64,000 nt of DNA from Bryum argenteum (taxonomy: Eukaryota > Streptophyta > Bryopsida > Bryales > Bryaceae): NCBI GenBank assembly GCA_037043015.1, contig CM073323.1, forward strand, positions 20,674,758 through 20,738,757, written 5' to 3'. Position numbers and translations under genes: made by a program. Positions 21,459-32,780 of the stretch are shown piece after piece (position 1 is the stretch's first letter; every line of letters begins with the position of its first letter). The notes beneath the pieces are model-generated. The model made no database searches, was not told the origin of the DNA, and was given only the letters and a program-made list of their open reading frames with translations.

Positions 21459-23432
21459 TCACGAAGTGAGAATTCTCATAAATTTGTCTTGAAAACGTCT
21501 TTTGTTTCTTTAGCTTACAGTTTCTTCCGATACTATGTTCTTTGATATATTCCAATGGTTTAGCAGAATTTAGACATTTATGTCCATGCCAAAAAACCTT
21601 CATAGATTCAGCATCCTTCACCTTCTAATTGCCTCATTTAAGCGAGTATTTTTAAATTTTGATTTTTTTGTTTTGCAAGATTAGTCATTGTATTGTGAAG
21701 ATAAGTAAGTACATATATGTCTTTAAATAGTAATTAAGCACAAGTTACAAGAAGCTTGAAGAGTTCTTGTATTTCCACAAATCACACGGGTATAATATGT
21801 TTCAAATTCTTGTTGTATATTTTGTGGACAACGTTACAGTCTTATAAGTCACCAACTCTCTTGCATATTTAATGCATAAATTTGCACCTCTTTGGATTAT
21901 TGTTTCTTTATCATTTTTAATAATGTCCATGTTGGCACTTGCATATGGTATCACTTGTAGGCTTTGGAATAAGACATCAGAGCATAATCAAAATTTGGTA
22001 TTGTTGAATATCTTGTTTTTGTTCCTTTTTTCTTCATCAAAAAAGTTATATGCAAAAATGACCACAAGCTCTCTTTGATGCTGTAGGAGTTGCTATAAAG
22101 GCACCCAAGTGCAAGACGTTCAAGTTAGGTTTCTTCAACCTTACAAAAGTGCAATCAACATATCCAAATTTTATTTGCATTTTTACGCTTTTTCTTTTTA
22201 TGTTTTCTATCAGCTGCCTTTCTTCTTTTCTCTCGCAACCGTATCATTTGATCAACCGCTCTTTTTTTAGCCTTCTCTTTTGCTGCTTCACGCGCTTCCA
22301 TTATAGTCGCCAACCTATCAATTTTCTTTTGTGCTCTTTGCACTTTGGCTCGTTGTCTTGCTTCTTTCTTTCTCAAAAGTATATGTTGTCTTCTCATTTT
22401 TATAATTGCTATTAATGAAGGATGCTGACCTAAAAACCTTCATATATTCATAAGTGTACAAGTACGTGCTTATGGTGAATCATTTTTTCAAGTTCAAGAG
22501 TTTTAGGTGATGATTGTGTTTGCATAAGTACACTTTCTACACCATTTTACAATATTGCTTCTTATTGAAACTATATAGTTGGCACAACACTCTACAAGAA
22601 ATCTTTTGAATTCGAAGTTTTTTGGATCAAGAATTCATGAATTTAACAATACTAAATCCTTGATACATTTAGAATATGGCTAAAACCCTAGATCTTCCTT
22701 GTTGCATTGTTACATTACTTGTACTTTAGTCATCATTGGTCATTATTACATTTAGGATTGCAAGGGGTATTTACTCAAAAGGTTCAAATAACGTGAAGAA
22801 CAATGTCAATATCTTAATGCCTTTTGACCTTCCACTTGCAAACTTCTTTTTTGTTGCATGCTACTACATAAAATACTGTGAAAAGAAGTGCCTCTCCTTA
22901 GGTTTTGTATGGATAACTTTAACAATCAAGTAAGAGCTATGAAAGCATGCTCAATTACGTACCTCCATGACTAATATACGCAATGACCTAGATTTTTTAA
23001 GTTCACAATACAAACATATGGAACTTAATTGAATAGTCCAATTGTCTGCAACAAATGATCAAAGTATTATATCCTATTGGCTTGATTTTGACTACTAGAT
23101 ATGAGATCAATGTGGAAAGGTTTCACAAGTAACTCCATACACTGAAGAATCAACTGAAGACAACCTAATAATGCTCGAGATATGGCAAACAAATTTCTTT
23201 TGTGCAAAATTGATAGTCAAGCTAAAGTCAACTCTTCAAATAAACTACCATAAATGAAAATGACAAGGAAACTATTCACAAAGTTACAAAAGTTCAATGT
23301 AGGCGTCTGGACATTATAAAATCTCCATGTAAATCAATATTGAGTGTTGAAAGTACCAAGAAAAGGAGAAACTTGGTACAATGACAAAGTGGCAAAAGAG
23401 GGTTCATGTAAGGTGATAGGATTAGAAGTTGG
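21459..23432. other. AT-rich intergenic region; possible transposon debris
   Basis: No confident gene. AAAACCTTCATA-ATTCA occurs at about 21596 and 22433, and TCAGCATCCTTC/GAAGGATGCTGA occur inverted at 21609 and 22418, hinting at an element of about 850 bp. A strongly basic 80-codon minus frame (22155-22397) lies between them. Confidence 0.35.
22155..22397 (-). CDS. Basic coiled-coil-like open frame, unknown
   Basis: Starts MRRQHILLRKKEARQR and continues as Lys/Arg/Ala/Glu-rich helix (REAAKEKAKKRAVDQM). Just beyond its stop, another frame reads KFGYVDCTFVRLKK, faintly like the VDGT region of PIF/Harbinger transposases. It may be a decayed transposon protein or low-complexity chance. I do not assign a function. 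Confidence 0.25.
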   Translation of the reverse strand: MRRQHILLRKKEARQRAKVQRAQKKIDRLATIMEAREAAKEKAKKRAVDQMIRLREKRRKAADRKHKKKKRKNANKIWIC

Positions 23433-26061
23433 ATGCCACCAAAAGCGCGCCGGTTGTCTAGGGGGGATGCTGCAACATCAACTCTCGATGGACCCTCAAG
23501 TGGTTCAAGTAGCGCCAGTAGTAGTGCACCCGAGGCAAATAAAGTTGGCATGTTTTTCTTCTGTGTGGCGGCCATTTATGCAGCATACATCACTCAAGGA
23601 GTGTTACAAGAAAAAATGTAATTTACAAAATACTCTATTTCAAGATATTATTCATGAAAAAACAAAAACATTAACCTTTGTAGTGTACTACTTGATTTGA
23701 GTATAATAAATTTATTGTAATTCTGTTTAAGTGAATAATTTCTCATATCAACAAAATTGAAGAAATATTGCATGTATTTGTCAATAGTTAATAGCAATTA
23801 AACAAAAACGATAAAGATCGTGCAACCTAAAATGACCCCCACAATAGTCCACATCAATAAAGAGTTTGCTCGTTGATTACCTTCAACTCAGTACACTGCT
23901 TGTTCAAGAGATAATGCATACATGCGTCGTAGTTGCAATTGTCTTTCACATACAATTTCTTGCACATCCGATCTAGTAACACTTGCAACCTAACACACTC
24001 ACATCCATGTTTGTCACATTGAACAATTTACTATTCATCACATTGTACACTTTGGACAACTTTATATCTTGTCCCTATGATGAGGTCAATCTAAGGGTGG
24101 TAAATAGAACTTACAGTTCAATGTGTCACATTAAGCTGTACAATGTGATGAAAAGTAACTTGTCCAATGTGACAACCTGACACATCATGTACTGTCGTAC
24201 ATCATGCAAATCTTAAATCTTATTGCAAGTTAATGTCCTCAACATTGCCAAACAAAAAAGCACAAAACCTGATTTGGGCTATCGATATCTTTGTCCGCAG
24301 ATCAACAACAAAGTATGGAAAGGATCAGCGGCACTTTGATTACCTCTCCTTTCTCAGCTTGGCTCAATGCCTTGTATGCTTTATCTGGTCATTTATCAGT
24401 AAGTTTACACTCTTCCCCATTCAAATGTTAACAACCCTCTGTTTCTTAATCTACAATAAACACATACTAATTTTGATTTGAGGTGTTGTTGTAGTGCTGA
24501 AGATATGGCCAGGGGAGCCAGGCACCGGAGCACCTATCATGGCATATTGGGCATGCAGTGTTTCCAATGCCGTTGGCCCTGCTTGTGGCATGCTTGCTCT
24601 CAAATACATCAGCTACCCTGCCCAGGTCAATCCTTCATCCAAATCATCGACTTAGCTTTGCAATTGTTTGGTTAAATGACTCCTTCAGTATGTGCTACGA
24701 TTGCACACCCGTTTTTTGAACTTGTTTCCTCTCTGTGTTGATGTTGTGCGAAATGATAGGTGCTGGCGAAGTCTTCCAAGATGATTCCAGGTACCACTTC
24801 TCGATGCGAGAATTTGAATTTTGTTTTGTAACATTTTGTTCTGGATAGGAGTGGGGACTTACTCTTGATGAGAAATGATGGCAGTAATGTTTATGGGAGC
24901 GCTCGTATACGGAGTGAAGTACTCATTCCAAGAGTACTTGTGCACCTTCTTGGTGGCCGGTGGCGTGGCCATATTCGCAATGAAAGTAAGGAACACTCTT
25001 CTTACCTCAACTCTATTCAATGCACTGAGTTTCTCTTGTCATGTTTCCACCAAGAATGTCCGATCAAGTCAAGTTTGGTGGAAAACTTGGTGGAATGAGA
25101 CATCCAGATTGATGATAATGCTGTAGTTCTACACTAGCGCATGCACCATTTCAAAGTAGCATTTTGTATGGAGTCTTCTAGAGTGCAAGTGATTGTGTTT
25201 TTTCATACTAAATCTCAACCATTCAGCTAATGAGAGTACCATTTTGATACGCCATTTTGTATGGAGTCATGGCAGCTGCAAAGTAAGTATGCTTTTCCTT
25301 GACCGAATCTCAACCATTCGAATACTCTATCTTGCCATGCACTACACAACCTAGAGAAGTTTCTCTTTCTTTGATCACTTTCTACTCTTCAATGCACCAA
25401 CTTTCCATCTGCCATTCCACCATTTTGGAGCATAAACTGCTCGATATCGAAATTGAGGAGGATTGTGACCTGATCTGTGCTTGTGATTTTGTAGAGCTCG
25501 GGCAAGCCAGGCAAGATTGCAAGTCCGAACGCACCATTGGGGTACGCGCTCTGTCTGATGAATCTGGCAATGGACGGATTCACGAACGCCACACAAGACT
25601 CACTGACAGCCAAGTACCCGAAGGTGAACGCATGGCATTTGATGATGGGGATGAACCTGTGGGGAACACTCTACATGGCGCTCTTCATGTTTCTGGTGCC
25701 AGGAGGGGGCGGGTACGCGGCCGTGGCCTTTCTGCTCCACAACGCGGAGGCGACGTGGGACATCTTCCTTTTCTGTTTGTGCGGCGCCGTGGGGCAGAAC
25801 TTCATCTTCCTCACCATCAGCCGCTTTGGCGCTCTCACCAACACCACGATTACTACCACCCGCAAGTTTGTCAGTATTCTTGTGTCGTCCATTTGGAACG
25901 GGAACGCGCTCAGCATTCAGCAGTGGGGCGGTGTGGCTATGGTGTTCGTGGGGCTTTCGTACCAGATCTGGTGTAAGTACCAGTCGAACCGAAGTAAGAG
26001 CCCTGGCGCTCCTGCTGGTTCGGGGAGCCCCAAATCCCGAAGCTTCAACAAGCGCAAATAA
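23433..26061 (+). CDS. UDP-galactose/UDP-glucose transporter, UTR1/UTR3-like (nucleotide-sugar transporter)
   Basis: Six exons join with matching phases: 23433-23617, 24301-24398, 24495-24625, 24760-24790, 24885-24985 and 25495-26061, giving 370 residues. After a Ser/Ala-rich cytosolic N-terminus come AAIYAAYITQGVLQEK, STTKYGKDQRHFDYLSF, GAPIMAYWACSVSNAVGPA, ALKYISYPAQVLAKSSKMIP, FMGALVYGVKYSFQEY, SPNAPLGYALC, DGFTNATQDSL, YPKVNAWHLMMGMNLWGT, GAVGQNFIFLTISRFG and TTRKFVSILVSSIWNGN. This order and spacing match plant UTR1-type antiporters of the ER/Golgi, which import UDP-Gal/UDP-Glc in exchange for UMP. The C-terminal tail is basic (SFNKRK). The sequence appears complete and intact. Intron 1 (683 bp) holds a MITE. 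A run of about 14 C follows the stop. Confidence 0.92.
24010..24176. mobile_element. Foldback MITE in intron 1 of the transporter gene, about 167 bp
   Basis: Inverted arms of about 40 bp begin TTGTCACATTGAACAA on the left. On the right, the reverse complement begins TTGTCACATTGGACAA. Both continue with TTACT-TTCATCACATTGTACA. The two halves can form a long hairpin. There is no coding capacity, and I could not fix a target-site duplication or superfamily. Confidence 0.7.
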
Positions 26062-27744
26062 CCCGATCGCCACACCCCCCCCCCCCCATCTCTCCGATCC
26101 ACAGATCCCATTCACACAAGATTCGGCCATCGATATCAGATGGCTCGAGCAGTCTCGTCACCATTGTTGCGGGGATCCTGTGGGAAATATGCCATGACCC
26201 AGGCAGAATTTGGATAGCAGCTTGCCGAAGACACAAAAGTGCATACCCTGTTGGAAGATTCCGAGCGTTCCCTCCGACCCAGCCAAACGGAGATTCTACC
26301 AAGGGAGAATAGCAACATCTGCACCCATACTTAGGAAATTGGGTTACATTTTTGCGTGAAAAGTGAAAAGGAATCGTTTGACCGCAAAGTGAATACAAAG
26401 TGCAGGTCATCGATCAGAGCTCTGATTCGTACTGTGGTTTTTGTGCATTGTACTGATTGGCACGGTCGACCATGCTTACAATGAGATAAGAGAAGCCGAA
26501 TCATCCTATAGTAGGTTAGTGGAGAAACATGATTTTTAACACGGGATTGGTCATTCTTCCACCACATGGAGGTACACTACAGTGAGCAGCATGGCGGTTT
26601 ATCACCACATGACACATTTTAAGCCTTCACAGTACAAAAAGAAAATCACAATGTAGAGCAAGCACACACCAACTATAGCAAACAATTACACCATCTAACC
26701 CTTGTTAATATACGAATCGAGAAGAGACTGGAATCGGGGTACTGTACTGTACTGTACATTATACGATTCAGTGGATTCTGAAAGCCAAAAGCGAGCCCTT
26801 TGAATATTCAGTTGCGGTAGGATTGATTCACATTGGAATCGTCGGATATTCATCTATTCTAAAATTGCAAGATTGTCCTTTTGTAATGATGGTGCTATTA
26901 TTTCATCCTGTTTCTGCGCAGCACTTGTGAGTGGAGAGGGCCTTTCAGTTGATAAGAGGAACTGAGCTGGAAAGTCCCGGCTCCGTTACATGCACACAAT
27001 GCACAATTTTTACACTCATTTAAAGGTTCGTCTTTACAAGTGTAAAAATCCGGGGCTGCAATTCTTACTCATTGAGCCCAGTTTTGACTTGGTTCAGCAC
27101 AGACTTAGTAGGTATAGTAAGAGCTAGTATGAGATATCAAAAAGTGCGAAGGAAAGTATGAAACATGACATACGTCGTTGGTGATTGATTCAAGGAACTG
27201 TGGTAGGCAAGCAAGCCTGCAACTGTACTGATTACTGAACATCTGCATCCTATTGCGGTCAAATAGAATATACTACGGAGTTCACGTTTTACAGGCCACC
27301 CAGATTCACTTGAAGAGGTCCAGGAATCCTGTATGCTAATTAGTGTCAGAAGGAATCACCGTGTTACATGATGACTCTTCCATTTGAATCAACAGTACTC
27401 AATGTTTTACAAATTATCAAATGTGGTGTACTTGCAAACTGCTAGAGAGTCCGGCTCCAAGCAACGGTTTTGCAAAATTCAACTCCACCAACGAGGGAGC
27501 TGTCAAAGAAAGCAACGTTTTTCACGGGCACCAAGGGCTTGTCGTCTTGTCGTGCTGCTACACGGAGAGCAAGAATTCATGGCAAGTGAGGTAAATTTGA
27601 CAAGACCGGGAGCTGATCGGGATGAGAGGGGAAAATGAAGTGAGTCTTGATAATTGCGTTGGGGCAAGAAAACTCAAATGCTCCATGCGAGTGTTGTTTG
27701 CGGGCGTCGTGGCGAGTCACACAACGAATGATCTTAGCTTTACA
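26062..27744. other. 3' intergenic region
   Basis: Includes the transporter's 3' UTR with a C homopolymer (about 26074-26088) and the tandem pentamer ACTGT near 26740-26756. No gene recognised. Confidence 0.45.
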
Positions 27745-27757
27745 TCTGGCAAAAATA

Positions 27758-28117
27758 GATAGATAGATAGAAACTCCGGTCCCTTTCTAAGGGGCCGGCG
27801 TGAATGAAGTGTCCGTTCGTAATGCTAATATCCCGATGGCCACCGGACAAGGGGAAATTGGAACAATACTACTTCCCCCTCTCGAGGGTGGACACTATAA
27901 CTATGCTAGTTTCTAGCATAGTTATTAGTGCCTTGAAGATACTTGACATAGTATCCCCCCAAAGGGCTTTGAGGTACCCATACAACAAGGTCCAAAGACC
28001 CCCCACAATAGTTGGGTGGACTACAGTGGTGAGCACCACGCCAGCATGGGGAATAGAACCCACGACCTCCTCATTGGGGGCCTAAGCCCTACCCACCAAG
28101 CCAAGGCTTGTGGTGCC
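27758..28117 (-). mobile_element. tRNA-derived SINE, about 360 bp
   Basis: Read on the minus strand, the 5' end carries a pol III promoter. It has an A-box-like TGGCTTGGTGGGTAGGGC and a B-box-like GTGGGTTCTATTCCCC about 40 bp further on. The 3' end (27758-27775) is a simple TATC/ATCT tail. The unit is bounded by perfect 13-bp direct repeats, TCTGGCAAAAATA at 27745-27757 and 28118-28130, the mark of LINE-assisted retroposition. Inside is a perfect 12-bp-arm hairpin TAACTATGCTAG-TTT-CTAGCATAGTTA (about 27899-27925). It encodes no protein. Confidence 0.85.
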
Positions 28118-28130
28118 TCTGGCAAAAATA

Positions 28131-28793
28131 CTCTTATTACAATCTTAGGTATTTCAAGTCATTTGAGCAAATGAAATTTGCAACGAATTAACTTTCACTG
28201 GCAAAAAAGAAGAAAAAAGAAAAAGAAAAGAGAGGGAGTATTCATCGAGAAAATAAAAATGTTGAAAGGGGAAAAATGTGAGTATTGGCGGACAGTCGTT
28301 TCCTATTATAAGGCGGGAATTTCAAAGGGGAGCATTTATGTCGTTAATGCCAGCCCACCAGCCGCCAAGACTCCACTACATATCCACCACGTGGATTCAG
28401 GCCCTGTAGCATTCACACGGTAGCAGGGTACATTTCTATGACCGTGGTCAAGCTGAATAGCTGATTCCTACCGTGGCGGAGATTCATGAAGCGATTTCTG
28501 CATTCTTCCCTTTGGAGCGGTGTGCAGCCAAGTTGAGGGCGGATGCATAATTGGACTGCTCCGCCTTACAGATAGGAATTCCGCTAAGAATAGCACACTC
28601 CTCAGCCATCACGTTTTACTTGGCCGTTTCCCATTAACTGGGCCACGCGCTTAACAGGGGCCCTAAAGGGACCCAGCAACTCCAAACAGCGATCGCACTT
28701 GTTAGCAATTCCGACCCCTGCACGCTCGTCCCGTACTCTTGCTCGGCTCCAGAGAATGCTCAAAATTGACAGCCATTAGCAGCAGGGTAGAAG
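28131..28793. other. Upstream region of the inositol kinase gene
   Basis: No gene recognised. A purine-rich AAGAAAAAAGAAAAAG tract lies near 28209-28230. The last 250 bp are GC-richer, consistent with a promoter and leader. Confidence 0.4.
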
Positions 28794-30761
28794 ATGGCGA
28801 TGGGGTCTGACAGGAGCGAGGGGGAGCGGCTGTCCAAGATACCGACTAGCCCGATGAGTGCGCCACGGCGTAGCAATGGCGTTCGGGTGGATGTGTCGCG
28901 GCTCAGTGCGTCAGGGGCCACGCTTGACTCGGGGGTCGCCGCCAGCGCGAGAATTTACACGTTCACGCCTGATCTGTCGTCCACCCAGGAGGTAGATTGC
29001 CTACTCCGTCAACCACTTCTGCTGTCTCTCGTTAATTATGGCCTCTGTCTGCTTGGTGGGTCAAATTGATTACTCTGTTTTTTGACCTAGCTAGGCCTGG
29101 ATCCGCGCCATGGAAGAGTAAACCCTCGTCTGTGAGGAATTTGGTGCAGGTTTGCCAATCGGACGAATGCTGCCTTTCGGAGAGCTTTAACTCGGTAAGA
29201 AAATCATGGCGAGGCTTGCAGACCACCTTCAATTTCGTTGCTGTGCTCTGTCGTGCACATTCACAAAGGATTTCAACGCTCCAATTTGATGACCTAAAAC
29301 CTGTCGTATAGACTTCAAAATCAACAACTGTGGAAGATTTTGAGTAGATGCCGGAAGCGAGATCTTCCATTACAAGTTGGAATTGAAACGGCGAAGTTGG
29401 AGGTTGATTGGGAAGAAGTGGTGATTGTGAGAAATTTTCGGATTATGCAATTTTGACTTTGGGTTTTGGGTTTGGAGTTGTCTGTCCAGGAAGCGTTGCT
29501 CTGGGTGGATGAGGTAGCTCAGAAGGAGACCGCTCCAGGTGCCCGAAAGGGGAAGTACATGCGTCGTCATTCGTGGCGAGAGAGAGATCAATGCGCAGCT
29601 CTTGTGGTGGGGCACTACTGCCATGATCAGCTCACTCTTCACGGCGGTGAGATTGTGCACGCTTTGGGAGGATCGGTATCCTACATCACGAATGTGTTTG
29701 GAGCCGTTGGTATGGAATCGCAGGTTAGTCAAATACTCAAAGAAAGCGCTTTGTTGTAAGAACTCTTGGATCAATTTCCTGAAGCATTGGTTCTGTTGTG
29801 CTAGCAGGTGGCGTCCAAAGTTGGTCCAGACTTTTTATATCATTCTCAGATTACGCACCCTCCTGAGGTGATCAAAGGGCAACGAACAACCGAGTTTTTC
29901 GCAGATTTCACGCAAGGCGAGGAAAGGGTACTTAAGGCTGGAAACATTTGTGCACCAATTGAGCCGGTCGACGTACCTGACATGGAATTTGAGCTCGGTC
30001 TCGCAGTGGGCATTGCCTGCGAGGTTTTGCCAGAAACTTTGCAGCAAATGGTGGACGTGGCACGTTACGTGGTTGTTGATGTGCAGGTAAATCTCTTCAA
30101 TATTTTATTTCGTATGGCAATTCCCAGGGCCTCTGAATTGGATCATTGTCGAGAATTGAGAGTCCGCTTTATTAACAGAATCATACATGTTATTCTCAGG
30201 CACTGATAAGGACGATTGATCCAGAGACTGGCGAAGTAGGCCTTCGAAACTTGGATGAGACGCCGTTCTATGACATGATAGAGGATATTTCATTCCTCAA
30301 AGCAGCTCGCAACGAAGCGTTGTATGTCGACATCGAGAAGGTGAGGCAAAAGACTTGTCTTATTGTCACCGAGGGAAAGAATGGCAGCAGAATCTATTCA
30401 AAGGACCGGGAGTTTCGGGTTCCTGCCTTCCCGGCCATCGAAGTTGATCCTACGGGAGCTGGAGATAGCTTCTTAGCAGGCTTTTCTGCAGGCTTGTATC
30501 AGGGGCTTCCTGTGGAGCAGGCGGTGTTGATGGGCAACTACTTCGGTGGACTAGCCGTTGCCCAAGTCGGAATCCCAGTTTTCACCGCCACTCACCTGGA
30601 GGTACCCTTTCTCATACCGTCTTTCTGAGCGGTCTCACTTATATCAATTGTATCAGCAGTTTTTTGACTCGGATATTCTGCAGGCAATTGAGGAGACTCG
30701 TCATGGGATTCTTATTGAGCAAATTCCATTCGAAGGTCGGGGTGCGGTTCTCAGCCATTAG
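28794..30761 (+). CDS. pfkB-family sugar kinase, myo-inositol 3-kinase-like
   Basis: The secure part starts at an ATG at 29559 and has exons 29559-29723, 29808-30086, 30200-30601 and 30684-30761, all phase 0, giving 307 residues. Motifs: ALVVGHYCHDQL at the N-terminus, HALGGSVSYITNVFG, VASKVGPDF, ITHPPE, ELGLAVGIACEVLPETL, VDVQALI across the exon 2/3 junction, ISFLKAARNEALYVD, CLIVTEGKNGSRIYSKD, and the pfkB signature VDPTGAGDSFLAGF with catalytic Asp237. This set matches the plant inositol 3-kinase family (Arabidopsis MIK type), which phosphorylates myo-inositol. An upstream exon 28794-28991 starts in a strong context (AAGATGGCG). It can splice in phase to 29490, which would make 396 residues with a Ser-rich N-terminus. 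That extension is an inference and could instead be a separate short gene. Confidence 0.85.
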
Positions 30762-31483
30762 GAGCTGGTGAACAATTCAAGCAATTCCTGCAATTGGTAA
30801 CTCGTATGTATTCGCAGTATGCCTCCTTCCCTACAACATTCAGACGCTTCTGACTTGAACGTGCCCAAGGCTACCATATCTCACGTACGTGAAAATTTCT
30901 CAACAGGTTCTTAATTTGTTAATTCCCAGGCACCGGTTTCACGTCATTTTAGGGAGCAAAATGGCATCTGGTATGCAGAATTAGTGATGATGATGAAAAC
31001 TTTAGATAGCGTCTCGATGAAACATGGCAATTGCGCATGTTTTGTGAATTGTACTTTGAAGCTTCAGCCAATACTCTGCAACTGAAGAATTTGGAGCAAG
31101 CGTACTCAAGCTGAAGCTTACTCTAATTTGTTGCTTCCCTCAATAGCTTCGCATTCATGCTGGAGTTTTTCGTAAGACGTATTCAGCAGTGGGAGACATG
31201 TAGTAACTCTATTGAGATTCTTCTACTTTGTCTATGCCTCCATCAGAGGTTGCAATAAAATTAGTCACCTCTTTTCTTGTTAGTTTTAAGGGTGGGCCAA
31301 GTCCATGTAAAACCTAGAAATTTTTATGCAATGAGAAATGCTGTTCAACCTTGTAAATGAGCACTCTTCGTCTCAATTGAAGGGACAAATCTTCTGTTTT
31401 CAAAACTTGGGTATCATGAAAGAAGATATGGGCTTGCATTTCGTGTGCAAGTCCGTAGTCCGTATTACATTGTAGGAACCCTA
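30762..31483. other. 3' region with a dispersed repeat
   Basis: Contains the 177-bp repeat at 31024-31200. The remainder is AT-rich without a gene. Confidence 0.45.
31024..31200 (+). repeat. Dispersed 177-bp repeat, copy 1
   Basis: Aligns without gaps, by eye, to 58323-58499. Shared runs include ATGGCAATTGCGCATG, TTTTGTGAATTGTACTTTG, GTACTCAAGCTGAA, AATAGCTTCGCAT, TTCAGCAG-GGGAG. The lack of indels at roughly four-fifths identity is unusual for drifting non-coding DNA. Confidence 0.75.
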
Positions 31484-31928
31484 TGAAGGAAATATAGCTA
31501 CTCAAAAATCGTCCATTTTTTCAATCTTTTCATTGTAAAAACATCATTGCAAATCTAGTACTAAAATTATCTGGATTAAAAACCTCTCAACTACGAAGTT
31601 CTTGTGATGCATCTAAAGATTACACTTATGTAAAAAAAAATCATGAGAAACTATTTTTTAATATCACATAATTGGCTTGCAATGGAAAAATCTGCCAAAT
31701 GTTTGAAAACATAAAAATAAAAGCTGCCTTTTCTAAAATGCATGCCTTTTTATTCCTATTTTACTTTTTTGGTGTGCAATATTACCACACAAACTAGGCT
31801 TAATTTTCAACCCAACCCAAGTGAATACTTTCAAAAGGAAGTCTGGGTAAAGAAGATATGGCTCTTCAAAGTTTCGGCCTTTCATCCAAAATGTTGTTTT
31901 TCGACACTAGAGATGTTTAAGGGGTTAA
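31484..31928 (+). mobile_element. 5'-truncated piggyBac-type MITE
   Basis: Ends GATGTTTAAGGGG followed by TTAA (31925-31928). Its interior matches the second half of the 49201-50180 element: ATGAAGGA-AT-TAGCT, TCATTGTAAAAACATCATTGC, CACATAATTGGCTTGCAATG, and TCATCCAAAATG then GTTTTTCGACACTAG. The left half is missing. Confidence 0.75.
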
Positions 31929-32780
31929 AAATCTTGGGGTAGGGTCCTACATGAAAAATAGCCATTAGCCATTATTGAGAAGGGTCCTATGTGGACATTG
32001 GCTCTTATCCACCTAATATTCCGCAATCATCCAAGGTAGGTATAGTGTTGAGATGGTGCTTTGCTCTACACTCCTCAGTCATTCTATGTAGTTCTACTTA
32101 TCTTCTTATTTTTATTTTTATTTTTAATTTTTTAAATTTTTTTTTTAACCAATTGAATTAACACAACTTGAACCAAAGCAAGAGGCTTGGTTAGCGAAGG
32201 TATTTTTGTAATTTTTCTCATAGTGATCTCCGCGCGTCTAAGTTCTAGGACTAAGTAAAAGCTCCTAGTCTCTAAGTAGGTTGCTTGGCACGCCCCCAAA
32301 TCAAGTCATCAAAACACTCGTACAATAAAATATAGTCATCTTCCCCTAATGTGACTAAAGCACTCGTACAGTAAAATATAGTCCTCTTCCCCTAATGTGA
32401 CTAACATATAGCCGTGTCACATCTGCTACCTACCAACTCTCCCTCTAGCTTCTAAGAGACTACAAACCACAACTTGAACAAAGAGCGGCCTTGCGCTCTA
32501 GTGAAGTTATTGCCAACGAGATAAGACTGCACGAGCTTTAATTATCTACTCAATTTGCCTCGCTATGCGTGTACACTGCGTGATTGCCTTGCTATGAGTT
32601 CGATAGAGACTCAAGTAAACACTTTTTAGCCATCTTAATCCTCCTGGGGGGCACCATCCCAAACACACATTGTTACCATAGCAACTGTTCCTCAGATACA
32701 TTTACCTGCGGTACCTCCATTCTGTGAGAAATTAAAGTTTGCCGATGATCCTACGCATCCTAGCTCCCCCACAGTCATAT
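31929..32780. other. Spacer with a short tandem duplication
   Basis: AT-rich, with an A/T homopolymer-like tract near 32103-32150. No gene recognised. It contains the duplication described at 32312-32404. Confidence 0.4.
32312..32404 (+). repeat. Tandem duplication, two units of about 47 bp
   Basis: Two adjacent copies contain GCACTCGTACA-TAAAATATAG and CTTCCCCTAATGTGACTAA, differing at only a few positions. Confidence 0.8.

Noticed and set aside
25600..26130. Minus-strand protein of 176 codons
   Set aside because: It is the antisense shadow of the last transporter exon, which is strongly supported by family motifs.
27960..28110. A tRNA gene
   Set aside because: The A- and B-box-like sequences lack a cloverleaf, and the unit is bounded by target-site duplications with a simple-repeat tail. 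It is a SINE head.
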